This document shows, piece by piece, positions 46,351 to 56,805 of a DNA stretch of 64,000 bases. Position 1 is the stretch's first letter; every line of letters starts with the position of its first letter. A program made the translations under genes and the position numbers. Source of the stretch: Brachyspira sp. (GTDB taxonomy: Bacteria; Spirochaetota; Brachyspiria; Brachyspirales; Brachyspiraceae); the NCBI RefSeq assembly GCF_029258575.1, contig NZ_JARHYI010000154.1, positions 1-64,000 of the forward strand, written 5' to 3'. Below the pieces are notes generated by a model. That model was not told the DNA's origin. It made no database searches and saw nothing but the letters and a program-made list of their open reading frames with translations.

Positions 46351-46947
46351 ATGTTTGAATTAATGAAACTTCCATATGGAAAAGAAGATTTAGCACCACA
46401 TATGTCTTCTAATACTTTAGATTTCCACCATGGAAAACACCTAAATACTTATGTAACAACTCTTAATGATTTAGTATCTAAAGATGCATCATTACAGGGT
46501 AAAAGCATTGAAGAATTAATAACTTTATCATATAACAATGCTGATAAACAAGCTGTATTTAACAATGCAGGACAGGTTTATAACCATGAAGAATTCTTCA
46601 AAATGCTAAAAAAAGACGTAGCTATACCTGCTGAAGTAAAATCAAAAATTGAAGCAGATTTCGGTTCATTTGATGCTTTTAAAGAAGCTTTCACTACAGG
46701 CGGTAAAACTCAATTCGGTTCAGGATGGGTTTGGCTTGTTATGAATAATGGTAAATTAGAAGTTAGAAAATATTCTAATGCTATGAACCCTGTAGCTGAC
46801 AAAATACATGGTGTTTTAACTTGCGATGTTTGGGAACATGCTTACTATTTAGATTATCAAAACAGAAGACCTGATTTCTTAACTACTTTTGTTGATCATC
46901 TAGTAAATTGGGATTATGTTCTTGAAAGAATCAAACTTGCAAAATAA
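46351..46947 (+). CDS. sodB: Superoxide dismutase (Fe/Mn family)
   Basis: Dismutates superoxide to O2 and H2O2. The 198-aa protein has metal ligands in TLDFHHGKH (His26), VYNHEEFF, and LTCDVWEHAYYLDYQ (Asp and His). GGKTQFGSGWVWLV with Gln near the active site resembles Fe-type enzymes. No signal peptide, so cytoplasmic. AAGGAG RBS. Rubrerythrin follows after 43 nt, giving a superoxide-to-peroxide detoxification pair. Confidence 0.95.
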   Translation: MFELMKLPYGKEDLAPHMSSNTLDFHHGKHLNTYVTTLNDLVSKDASLQGKSIEELITLSYNNADKQAVFNNAGQVYNHEEFFKMLKKDVAIPAEVKSKIEADFGSFDAFKEAFTTGGKTQFGSGWVWLVMNNGKLEVRKYSNAMNPVADKIHGVLTCDVWEHAYYLDYQNRRPDFLTTFVDHLVNWDYVLERIKLAK

Positions 46948-46990
46948 TTTAGTTTAAACTAATTATTTATATTTTTTTAGGAGAATTAAA

Positions 46991-47527
46991 ATGAAGGATT
47001 TAAAAGGTACAAAAACTGAAGCAAATTTACATGAAGCTTTTGCTGGAGAATCTATGGCTAGAAATAAGTACACTTATTTTGCCAGCGTAGCAAGAAATGA
47101 AGGTTATGAGCAAATTGCTGCTATTTTCCTTGAAACTGCTGAAAATGAAAGAGAACATGCTAAAATACACTTCAAATACCTTAATGGTATAGGTGATACT
47201 CTTCAAAACTTACAATCTGCTTGGGAAGGTGAAAATGAAGAGTATGAACATATGTATCCAAGAATGGCTAAAGAAGCTACTGAAGAGGGTTTTGAAGAAA
47301 TAGCTCGTTCTATGAAATTAATCGGTGATGTTGAAAGAGATCACAGAGAACGTTATGCTAAATTAAGAGAAGCTGTAAAAAGCGGAAGCGTTTTCAAAAA
47401 AGCTACTAAAGTTCAGTGGAAATGTAGAAACTGCGGTTTCATAGTAGAAAGCGAAGAAGCTCCTGCACTTTGCCCTGTTTGTAAACATGCTAAGAAATTC
47501 TTTGAAGTACGTGTTGAAAATTATTAA
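46991..47527 (+). CDS. Rubrerythrin
   Basis: Reduces H2O2 to water using a diiron centre and rubredoxin-like site. The 178-aa protein has the ferritin-like four-helix domain with ETAENEREHAKIH and DVERDHRERY, then a C-terminal rubredoxin domain (CRNCGFIVE, CPVCKHAKKFFEV). It is paired with SOD, as often in anaerobes. Reductant might be rubredoxin or NADH-linked; not visible here. Confidence 0.96.
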   Translation: MKDLKGTKTEANLHEAFAGESMARNKYTYFASVARNEGYEQIAAIFLETAENEREHAKIHFKYLNGIGDTLQNLQSAWEGENEEYEHMYPRMAKEATEEGFEEIARSMKLIGDVERDHRERYAKLREAVKSGSVFKKATKVQWKCRNCGFIVESEEAPALCPVCKHAKKFFEVRVENY

Positions 47528-47557
47528 TCGTTTTTAACAATTATTTCTTAATAAAAA

Positions 47558-47592
47558 AAGAAGAGGGAAAATTATTATCTCCCTCTTCTTTC
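47558..47592 (+). terminator. Intrinsic terminator after rubrerythrin
   Basis: AAGAAGAGGGA and TCCCTCTTCTT, an 11-bp stem, followed by T-rich sequence. Confidence 0.88.
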
Positions 47593-47658
47593 TTATTTTA
47601 AACTATTAATTTTTTAGTATAATCAATAAAAGAACTAAATATTCAAAAATTATAGCCT

Positions 47659-47968
47659 CTATTCGCATTTCTCTATAAAAATAATTCTTTCTAATAAATA
47701 ATAAAGTATCAATAAATCAAAACTAACAATATAATCATGTGATGAATTATAAATTGCATCATAATAATTTAAAAATACTACATATCCATCCCTGCCTCAT
47801 CAATTAAGATGAAAAAATTTGACTTCTTTTTATACCTGCAAAACAATTTAAATTAAAATGATCATAATTAAAATAATTTTTATATACATCAAATAAATTA
47901 TTATCTTTTATAGCAACAGTCATTTTATCCACAACCTTCTTTATAGCGTAATATTGTTTTTCTGATTT
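47659..47968 (-). pseudogene. Unrecognised frameshifted gene remnant
   Basis: On the minus strand an open stretch of about 55 codons (starting KSEKQYYAIKKVVDKM) ends at TAA near 47804. A second stretch in another frame (GRDGYVVFLNYYDAIYNSS onward) continues to a stop at 47659. The pieces join plausibly as one short protein broken by a frameshift. Family unknown. The rest of 47593-48173 shows no gene. Confidence 0.4.
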
Positions 47969-48155
47969 ATAAATATATTTTACTTAAAAATAAAAAATTA
48001 TTAAATACTTACATTATTATATTTTAATGAACATATAACACCTTTTATAGTTTTTTTTCAAAAATATTGATATTTAATACAAAAAAGAATTGCAATTAAG
48101 AAGTTTTTACTATAGAATGGCTAATTAAAATATTTTTTATTCAATTCATATCTAA

Positions 48156-49295
<1,140 letters not shown>

Positions 49296-49307
49296 TTTAT
49301 AAAAAGC

Positions 49308-49346
49308 TAGCTGATAACTATATTAATTTTTGTTATCAGCTATTTT
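49308..49346 (+). terminator. Intrinsic terminator after guaB
   Basis: TAGCTGATAAC and GTTATCAGCTA arms, then TTTTT. Confidence 0.88.
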
Positions 49347-49470
49347 TATATAATTTATCTATCATAATAATTAAGAAATTTAATTTTATAAAAACTTGAA
49401 TTTTTTAAACTCTTCTTATATAATTATTAGATTATAATCAATTTTTTAATTAAAAATTAAGGATATACAA

Positions 49471-50928
49471 ATGTCATCTAATAAAAAATTTGTACCTAAA
49501 AAGAAAAGCACAGTAGTAAAAACTTTACAATGGCTTGGAGTATCCGCTGTTTCAATACTTTTGATAATTTATTTTTTAGTAGTAGATACTAGAGGAAGTC
49601 AGAAAACTCCTACAATTGGTTCAGTTAATGGAAAACCTATATACTATACAAGTACCAGTCCTTATGGAAAAGCTTTTAAACAGATAGAAACTAATTATCA
49701 ACAGTTAGGAATACAAATTAATAATGAGATGTATGACTATATAGATAATTTAGCATTTAGAATAGCAGTTTCATCAATTTTATTGAATGATATAGCAAAA
49801 AAAAATATTGATGTAAGCGATAATTTTATAGTTGAAGCTATGAAAAGTGAATTCATAGATAATAATGGTGTTTATAATCAAATGGCTTATGAATCGTTCA
49901 TTAAAAACTCTTCTCAATCTGAAAAGGTAAAAATAGAAAAAGATTTAAAAGAAAATATATTAGCACAGACTGTTTCTTCAGAATTATTTGCTTCTGTAAA
50001 ATTAAATTCTTTAGAAGTGCAAAGAGAATACAAAAAGAATCTTACAAGAAGAGATATTGAAATGGTTTATATAAATGCTGCAGAAATAGTTCAATCTACT
50101 GATATATCTGATGCAGATTTGGAAAAATATTTTAATGATAATAAAACTAATTTTGCTCAGGCTGATATTTCTTGGATAATATTAGAAAGTGGCGGTGTAG
50201 CTGATAATTTACATAAATCTCTAAAAGATGATATAACTTTATTTGAAAAAAGTGCTATGGAAAAGAGTATTGATACTAATAATTATAAATTAGGATATAT
50301 TACAAGAATGCAAATGCCTTCTGAAGATTTTGCTAATAAAATTTTTGCTGATAATAAAGGAAATAATCTTTTAAAACCTATATATGCTAATGGTTATTAC
50401 TATATTGTATTAGTTAATGATATCAGAATACCTGAAAAATATACAGATGTTAATAAAGAAGTATTAAAAAGAGAATATCTAAATGTTAATATAAATACAC
50501 TTTTAGAGGCTGAAAAAACAAAACAAGCTGAAGTATTGAAAGCTGCAGTATCAGGCATTAATAATTTACAAACTTTAAATGGTAATGGATATATTAAATA
50601 TTATAAACCTGCTCAGGCATTTTCTTATAATCAAGGAAGATTAAATACTGTAGAGGGTGCTATAATACCAGATTCTGCTTCAGAAGCTTTTTATATGCAT
50701 GCTTTCTCTCTTCAAACAAATCAAATTAGTGATGTTATAAGATTGGATAATGGTGTTGCCGTTATGAAACTTGTATCGGAAGAAAAACCTAATATGGTTA
50801 CATTAGCTTCTATAAATAGGGCAAATATAAATAGAAATACTGTACAAAAAAGAATTAATTTGATACAGAATGAATGGGAAAATCAGCATATTGCAAATGC
50901 TAGAGTAAAAAAACATGAAGTAAGATAA
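49471..50928 (+). CDS. Membrane-anchored SurA/PpiD-like protein
   Basis: 485 aa with a single N-terminal membrane segment (about residues 20-40, LGVSAVSILLIIYFLVVD) and a long periplasmic part. The SurA_N-type segment GSVNGKPIYYTSTSPYGKAF and following helices match foldase proteins of the parvulin/SurA/PpiD class. The segment YKLGYITRMQMPSEDFANKIF resembles a degraded parvulin domain. Likely helps outer-membrane or periplasmic proteins fold. AAGGAT RBS. Confidence 0.75.
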   Translation: MSSNKKFVPKKKSTVVKTLQWLGVSAVSILLIIYFLVVDTRGSQKTPTIGSVNGKPIYYTSTSPYGKAFKQIETNYQQLGIQINNEMYDYIDNLAFRIAVSSILLNDIAKKNIDVSDNFIVEAMKSEFIDNNGVYNQMAYESFIKNSSQSEKVKIEKDLKENILAQTVSSELFASVKLNSLEVQREYKKNLTRRDIEMVYINAAEIVQSTDISDADLEKYFNDNKTNFAQADISWIILESGGVADNLHKSLKDDITLFEKSAMEKSIDTNNYKLGYITRMQMPSEDFANKIFADNKGNNLLKPIYANGYYYIVLVNDIRIPEKYTDVNKEVLKREYLNVNINTLLEAEKTKQAEVLKAAVSGINNLQTLNGNGYIKYYKPAQAFSYNQGRLNTVEGAIIPDSASEAFYMHAFSLQTNQISDVIRLDNGVAVMKLVSEEKPNMVTLASINRANINRNTVQKRINLIQNEWENQHIANARVKKHEVR

Positions 50929-50939
50929 TTAATATAAAA

Positions 50940-50990
50940 GGCAATTATATAAAGATAAAAGCTATTATTAAAAATATAATTGCCATTTTT
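50940..50990 (+). terminator. Intrinsic terminator
   Basis: GGCAATTATAT and ATATAATTGCC arms with a 23-nt loop, then a T-run. Confidence 0.7.
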
Positions 50991-51221
50991 ATATTTATTA
51001 TAATAATACCTGATATAATAAAAATATAAAGACAATCATATCATTCTCTAAAGCCTATAACTAAAATTTTTATAAATTTAAATGTATCAGACATGATAAT
51101 AGTATGCGATTCATATATTGGCAAAGTTTATAGCAATGAATTTACAAATTTTTAGAACATTGCCATTATAAAAAATAATGCAATATAAAACATAAAAATC
51201 ATATAAAATAAGTTTTAGTCT

Positions 51222-51492
51222 TAAAAAATACTAAAGTAAAATGCTAAATATACTTAATGTAATCACTTTCTGCAATACTTTAAGCTAAATAAGAGAAAAA
51301 GCTACTCCATTTCCTTGAAAACCTATTCTATTTGCTGGAACATGAAAACAATATTCAAATAATGCAATACTCCAGCTTATCAATATTATCATAGATAATG
51401 ATAATTTAGGAAAACTTTTTATCTCACTACCAAGTCATTATAATAAATGCATTTGAGAATACAAGAAGTACTATAGTTATTATTCCTTTCAA
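51222..51492 (-). pseudogene. DUF486 (DMT-like) membrane protein remnant
   Basis: The minus strand reads LKGIITIVLLVFSNAFIIMTW then two stops; then in another frame ISWSIALFEYCFHVPANRIGF, and after a further stop LKVLQKVITLSIFSILL. This tracks the whole of a DUF486 protein (family pattern ISWGIALFEYCFQVPANRIGY...LKIIQEVITL). Several stops and a frameshift make it non-functional. The flanking 50991-51221 and 51493-51589 hold nothing recognisable. Confidence 0.75.
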
Positions 51493-51584
51493 ATTATATT
51501 TTAATACTATATTTTTATATCATAATGAAATTCTAAAATATTACAAATTATAAAAAATAATTTATATATGTTATTTTGTTAAAA

Positions 51585-51703
51585 TAATAAGCCCCTATTA
51601 TTTAATAGGGGCTCACAGTTTAATTAAATGAAGGTTATAAAATATATTGTATCAATTTAGGGATACAAAGTTGTTGACATCATTAATGTTCTCTAACATT
51701 TGT
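51585..51703 (-). ncRNA. Candidate small RNA unit
   Basis: A consensus promoter at 51737-51710 and a terminator at 51613-51590 define a transcript of roughly 115-120 nt with no substantial ORF; only an 8-codon MMSTTLYP reading frame is present. No known RNA family was recognised. The prediction rests on the promoter, the overlapping operator-like repeats and the terminator. Confidence 0.45.
51590..51613 (-). terminator. Intrinsic terminator of the candidate small RNA
   Basis: AGCCCCTATTA and TAATAGGGGCT, an 11-bp stem with a 2-nt loop as drawn. T-rich sequence follows on the minus strand. Confidence 0.7.
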
Positions 51704-51737
51704 TAGTATATTCTAACATATTTCAGTACTTTGTCAA
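51693..51737 (-). promoter_or_regulatory. Promoter with overlapping TGTTAG/CTAACA operator repeats
   Basis: Minus strand: TTGACA (51737-51732), a 16-nt spacer, TAGAAT (51715-51710). TGTTAG-6-CTAACA (51701-51718) spans the -10 box, and CTAACATTTGTTAG (51693-51706) overlaps the start site, sharing one half-site. This looks like a repressor-controlled promoter. Confidence 0.55.
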
Positions 51738-51839
51738 TACCTAAAAAAGAAAAAAATAATTTTTTTTTTAATTATTACACTCCCCTACATAGTTTTTATT
51801 AGATTTTTCTATGATTATTTAATTTGGCTCTATTAATAT

Positions 51840-52325
51840 GAAAAAATATTAGAAAGTGAAATACTTATTCTAAGAGAATAAAAAATGATAGTAAAGATGA
51901 CTATAAAGGATTATGTTTTATACTTCAGGATAAAGAAACAATATATGCTTATGAACATGCTTTTGTGATGAAGAGGTAAAAAATGCTTTGAAAATCAATT
52001 AATAAGATATAAAAGTTATGGTTTTGTTTTATGAGCTTATTAGTTAAAGAAAATAATGAATTTATAGGAAAAGCTGAACTTACTATGTAAAAATATGTAA
52101 AAAATAGATAAAAAAATAAATGATAATGATGCACTTCTTGAAATAGGATATTTATTTAATAAAAATTATTGGCATATGGGATTAGTAACAGAAACTGCTA
52201 TAGTCTGTAAAGATTATGCTTTTAATGTTTTGAAAGAGAAAAGAGTTTATTCTATAATAAGATATAATGATACTGCATTGCAAAAAGTTACAATTAGAAA
52301 CGGTATGAAAATTATAATAATATAA
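51840..52325 (+). pseudogene. GNAT acetyltransferase (RimJ/RimL type) remnant
   Basis: The plus strand keeps stretches of a GNAT protein across frames: ILESEILILRE, LCFILQDKETIYAYEHAF, VKENNEFIGKAELTM, and a well-kept C-terminal part LEIGYLFNKNYWHMGLVTETA...TALQKVTIRNGMK. Multiple stops and frameshifts interrupt it. The family pattern is ILxTERLILRx...LGYxLxxxYWGxGxATEA. Confidence 0.8.
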
Positions 52326-52382
52326 TAAAATATTACTATAATATTTATTATATCATTATATATTTTGTGCTGAAAACAATAA

Positions 52383-52414
52383 AAAAGAAATGACTAATTA
52401 AAGCCATTTCTTTT
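52383..52414 (-). terminator. Intrinsic terminator of the MCP gene
   Basis: AAAAGAAATG and CATTTCTTTT arms, with continuing T on the minus strand. Confidence 0.75.
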
Positions 52415-52425
52415 ATAAAATTCAA

Positions 52426-54216
52426 TTAAAATTTGAAACTATTAATCTGAGTAACCATATCCTCTATTTTACTTCTCACTTCTTTAGTAGAACTTGCATT
52501 AGATTCAGCCAAAGTACTATTTTCACCTGTTATAGAATTTAATTGTATCACAGAAATATTTATCTGATTAATACTATCAGCCTCCACAACAGCACGTTCA
52601 GATATTGAAGTCAATTTAGTAAGCATATCTTGAGCCAAAGCCTCAATATCACCAAGTATCTTAGATGATTTTTCTACAGCCTGATTTCCTATATCTACTT
52701 TACTTAAAGCATCATTAATAGTATCAGTTATATTTTTAGCAGTTTCATCTACATTTTGAGCAAGAGAACGTATTTCACTAGCTACAACAGCAAATCCCTT
52801 ACCTTGCTCTCCAGCACGTGCCGCCTCTACAGCAGCATTCAAAGCTAATATATTAGTTTGAAAGGCAATTGATTGTATAAGTTTAGTCATATCTGCTATC
52901 TTTTTACTCGATTCTAATATTTCATTCATACTATTTATAATTTCAGAAGAAGATTCAACACCTATTTTTGTAGCATCTACAACTTTAGTACTCATATTTT
53001 TAGCATCATCAGAATGAACATTAGTTTCATCAAGAGATGTTGATAATGATTCTATTAAACTTGATAATTCCTCAAGAGATGAAGCCTGAGTAGTACTTCT
53101 ATACGATAAATTCATAGTGCCTTCTGATACAGTATCTATTTCATTATTAATAAAATGAAGTGATTCTTGAATAAAATGAATAGAACTTCCAAGAGATTTC
53201 TGCATATCTTTAATACTATTAACCAAAACACCTGTTTGATCAGATTTTTTCAATAATTTTTCATCAAAATTGGCATTGAAATGCTTATCAGACATATTTC
53301 TAATAACCTCTATAGCCCTGTCCAATGTCTGAGATAAAGGATTAACATTAAACATTACAAGTAAGAACTGAATACACAAGAAACCTAAAGCTACTATTAC
53401 CATTATAATAGACAATGTAAATATTCTAGAATTAAGTCTTTTACTGCTTCCATTTCCTACAATAAGCCAAGGAGTATCATCTATTTTATAAACGGCTGTC
53501 CACTTATCTTTTCCTAATTTAACACTGTCAAGCTGAGGAGCATTAAATTCTGTATAAATAGTTCTCTGTTCATTAAATAACAAATTATTATCACTATGAG
53601 TGATAAATCTTCCGTCATTCAATGCTATAAAAAATTTACTTTCATTATCAGAAAGTAGTAATTGAGATATTCCTGTAAATGATATATCTATACCTATTAC
53701 ACCTTTAAGTAAACCATTAGACATAATAGCTCTGGATATAGTTATAACAATATCTCCTGTCTGAGCATCTTCATAAGGAGAACTTGTATATGATAAAGAA
53801 GGATTTTTAACAGCTTCAATATACCATTCTCTTGTAGTCTGGTCAAAATCTACTAATTTATCTCCAAATACTACTACTAATGTACCTCCGTCTTTATATG
53901 GAACAGTATCAGCAAAATATATATTTTTGATATCATTTCTTTTTCTCTTAAGTTCCTTAAAAGAATTAAGCATTTGAGTATAATCTGTTTCATACATACA
54001 ATAAGAACTTAAAACATCTATTTGCGAATTAAAATAACTAATCCAGCTTGTAACTAAAGTTTTATTTTCATATATACCTCCTCTTATATCCAAAGAAAAT
54101 TCATTCTTATATCGAGGTATAAAATATAAAATCAATCCTGTAACAATAATCGCTATAAAAATAGAAAAAGGAATTAAAAATTTTAGCATTAATAGATATT
54201 TCTTTTTATCATTCAT
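52426..54216 (-). CDS. Methyl-accepting chemotaxis protein with Cache sensor
   Basis: Transmembrane chemoreceptor, 596 aa. First membrane helix at about residues 10-30, then a periplasmic dCache-type domain ([49 protein letters not shown]), second membrane helix near residues 270-295, and a cytoplasmic signalling hairpin with the invariant [27 protein letters not shown]. Ligand unknown. It has its own promoter and terminator and lies downstream of the PTS gene on the same strand. Confidence 0.95.
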   Translation of the reverse strand: MNDKKKYLLMLKFLIPFSIFIAIIVTGLILYFIPRYKNEFSLDIRGGIYENKTLVTSWISYFNSQIDVLSSYCMYETDYTQMLNSFKELKRKRNDIKNIYFADTVPYKDGGTLVVVFGDKLVDFDQTTREWYIEAVKNPSLSYTSSPYEDAQTGDIVITISRAIMSNGLLKGVIGIDISFTGISQLLLSDNESKFFIALNDGRFITHSDNNLLFNEQRTIYTEFNAPQLDSVKLGKDKWTAVYKIDDTPWLIVGNGSSKRLNSRIFTLSIIMVIVALGFLCIQFLLVMFNVNPLSQTLDRAIEVIRNMSDKHFNANFDEKLLKKSDQTGVLVNSIKDMQKSLGSSIHFIQESLHFINNEIDTVSEGTMNLSYRSTTQASSLEELSSLIESLSTSLDETNVHSDDAKNMSTKVVDATKIGVESSSEIINSMNEILESSKKIADMTKLIQSIAFQTNILALNAAVEAARAGEQGKGFAVVASEIRSLAQNVDETAKNITDTINDALSKVDIGNQAVEKSSKILGDIEALAQDMLTKLTSISERAVVEADSINQINISVIQLNSITGENSTLAESNASSTKEVRSKIEDMVTQINSFKF

Positions 54217-54244
54217 ATATATTTCTCCGAATAAAACTCAATAA

Positions 54245-54273
54245 ATAGTATAATTTTTTATTTTTATTGTCAA
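54245..54273 (-). promoter_or_regulatory. Promoter of the MCP gene
   Basis: Minus strand: TTGACA (54273-54268), a 17-nt spacer, TACTAT (54250-54245). A GTATAC palindrome (54285-54290) sits just upstream of the -35 box. Confidence 0.6.
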
Positions 54274-54341
54274 GTATATTTTTTGTATACATAATTTTAC
54301 TAAAAAATACTATGTTAATATGAAATTTAAAAAAAATCATA

Positions 54342-54377
54342 AAAAATGAGACTTAAAATTAATTAAGCCTCATTTTT
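54342..54377 (-). terminator. Intrinsic terminator of the PTS gene
   Basis: AAAATGAG/CTCATTTT outer stem with an inner CTTAA/TTAAG extension. Confidence 0.75.
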
Positions 54378-54399
54378 ATTATTATAAATTAGTTATTTT

Positions 54400-56559
54400 T
54401 TAATTTTTTATATCGAGTAAATCATCTCCAACATTTATGGAACTAGAATTAGTTTCATCTATATTGGAATAATCATCAGAATTTGTAACTATAATAGGTG
54501 TTATAACAGGATATCCTGCATTTTTAATACCTTCAATACTAAATTCTAATAATAAATCACCCTTCTTAATTTTTTGTCCTTCTTCTATATGTGAAGTAAA
54601 ATGTTCTCCATTTAACTTAACTGTATCCATACCTACATGTATCAATAATTCAACACCATTATCAGAAGTTAAACCTATAGCATGTTTAGTAGGGAAAGCA
54701 GTTTCTATTACACCGTCAAAAGGAGCATATACTTTACCTTCAGTAGGTTCAATAGCAACACCCTTACCCATAGCACCGCTTGAGAAAGCCTCATCTTGTA
54801 CATTTGATAATTTTACTATTTTACCATTTATAGGAGCATATACCTTATAAGCAACTTTATTTGAAACTTCTTTTTTCTCTTCTTTTTTATTATCTGAAGT
54901 TTCCTTTTTAGTTTCTAAATCTCCATTATCTGATATATCTTGATCACTTATAGGATCCTGTAAATAATCTTCTAATTTTGATTTTATTACAGTAACTTTA
55001 GGACCGTATATTACCTGTATACCGTTTCCTTTCTTAATGATTCCTGCAGCACCGCTAGCCTTTAATGAAGCATCATTAACTTTACTAGGATCAAATACTG
55101 TTATACGAAGTCTTGTAGCACAGCAGTCAACATCGCTTATATTTTTCTTACCGCCAAGTCCTGCAGTGATTAAAGGAGCTTCTTCATATTGGAATAAAGG
55201 ATTAGTATCAACAGCTTCACCACTTGCAGCAGCCTTAGCAGCAGCTACATCAGCTCTTCTATACAATTTAGGCTCTTCACTATCAGGTTCTCTTCCAGGT
55301 GTTTTCCAGTCAAATTTCTTTATTAAAGTAGAGAATAATAAATAATATATAAAGAAGTAAGCAGCACCTACTATTACAATCCATACCCAATTAGTTTTAG
55401 CATTTCCTTGTATTATTCCAAATAAAAATAAATCTATTAAACCACCTGAGAAAGTTTGACCTACTGTAACATTAAGTATATGCATAAGCATAAAAGATAC
55501 ACCAGCAAGTAAACAGTGAATAGCATAGAATATAGGAGCTACAAATATAAATGTAAACTCTATAGGTTCAGTAATACCAGTAAGCATTGCTGTTAAAGCT
55601 GCTGAGAAAAGTAAAGCACCTACAACCTGTCTTTTTTCAATTCTAGAAGTTCTATACATAGCCAAAGCAGCACCTGGTAACCCAAATATCATAAATGGGA
55701 ATTTACCAGTCATAAATCTAGTAGCTTCAACACTGAATGAAGTTGTTGTAGGAGAGCCTAATTGAGCGAAGAATATATTCTGAGCACCTTCTACTAATGT
55801 ACCATCTATCATCATAGTACCACCCAAAGAAGTCTGCCATAATGGTGTATAGAATACATGATGAAGTCCGAAAGGTATCAATGCTCTTTCTATTATACCA
55901 TAAAATAATGTACCCACATAACCAGAACCAGCTATTAAATCTCCCAATTTATTCATTATAACCTGTACAGGAGGCCATACATAATACATCAATATACCAA
56001 CTATTAAAAATACTATTGAAGATATTATAGGAATAAATCTTGTACCGCCGAAAAATGATAATACTTGAGGAAGTTCTATAGTATAATATCTGTTATGCAA
56101 AGCAGCGACTCCAAGTCCAACTATTATACCACCGAATACACCCATTTGAAGCGATAATATACCAACAACATTAGTAGTAGAACCAGCTAAAAGTTTATCA
56201 GCTCCCCCCATAACTGTTATCATCTTACCTATAGAAGCATGCATTACAAAAAATGCTATAGCACCTGATAAAGCAGCAACCTCTTTTTCTTTCTTTGCCA
56301 TACCTATAGCTACACTCATAGCAAATATAATAGGTAAATTGGCAAATATTATATTACCAGCCTCACTCAATACCGATAATATATCATAGGCAATAGTTCC
56401 AGGACCTAAAATACCCATTAAATTATAAGTTTCAAGCATTGTGGTATTAGTTAATGAACTTCCCACTCCAAGAAACAGACCTGCTACGGGAAGTACAGCT
56501 ATAGGAAGCATGAATGATCTTCCTATTCTTTGTAATACACCGAAAATTTTATCCTTCAT
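54400..56559 (-). CDS. PTS glucose/GlcNAc-family EIICBA
   Basis: Imports and phosphorylates a hexose using phosphoenolpyruvate. The 719-aa protein has EIIC (about residues 1-400, ten or so membrane helices; PFGLHHVFYTPLWQTS and TGITEPIEFTFIFVAP), EIIB (about 455-530, phosphocysteine in DCCATRLRITVFD, near residue 479) and EIIA (about 565-700, AFSSGAMGKGVAIEP, phospho-His in LLIHVGMDTV near residue 640). Fused CBA order matches the glucose/GlcNAc superfamily; the sugar cannot be fixed from sequence by eye. Confidence 0.93.
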   Translation of the reverse strand: MKDKIFGVLQRIGRSFMLPIAVLPVAGLFLGVGSSLTNTTMLETYNLMGILGPGTIAYDILSVLSEAGNIIFANLPIIFAMSVAIGMAKKEKEVAALSGAIAFFVMHASIGKMITVMGGADKLLAGSTTNVVGILSLQMGVFGGIIVGLGVAALHNRYYTIELPQVLSFFGGTRFIPIISSIVFLIVGILMYYVWPPVQVIMNKLGDLIAGSGYVGTLFYGIIERALIPFGLHHVFYTPLWQTSLGGTMMIDGTLVEGAQNIFFAQLGSPTTTSFSVEATRFMTGKFPFMIFGLPGAALAMYRTSRIEKRQVVGALLFSAALTAMLTGITEPIEFTFIFVAPIFYAIHCLLAGVSFMLMHILNVTVGQTFSGGLIDLFLFGIIQGNAKTNWVWIVIVGAAYFFIYYLLFSTLIKKFDWKTPGREPDSEEPKLYRRADVAAAKAAASGEAVDTNPLFQYEEAPLITAGLGGKKNISDVDCCATRLRITVFDPSKVNDASLKASGAAGIIKKGNGIQVIYGPKVTVIKSKLEDYLQDPISDQDISDNGDLETKKETSDNKKEEKKEVSNKVAYKVYAPINGKIVKLSNVQDEAFSSGAMGKGVAIEPTEGKVYAPFDGVIETAFPTKHAIGLTSDNGVELLIHVGMDTVKLNGEHFTSHIEEGQKIKKGDLLLEFSIEGIKNAGYPVITPIIVTNSDDYSNIDETNSSSINVGDDLLDIKN

Positions 56560-56805
56560 AATAAAGACTCCAGATTGTTAAAATTTTTTGATATTATAAT
56601 ATTATGTATACTTGTATCACATATATAAATTATAAAGTCTTATATTAAGTATAATAATTTTTTTTATAATTGTATACATTTTTTGATATTAATTTTATCT
56701 TTAATCATCAATAATATGATTTTTTACCAAATAATCACAAATTTTGATGATAAAATATATAACATTATATTATGTAACAAAATCTTATAATGTATAATCA
56801 ATATT

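Noticed and set aside
51661-51720. Promoter on the plus strand using TTGACA at about 51675
   Set aside because: No -10 box lies at 16-18 nt; the minus-strand promoter is far better.
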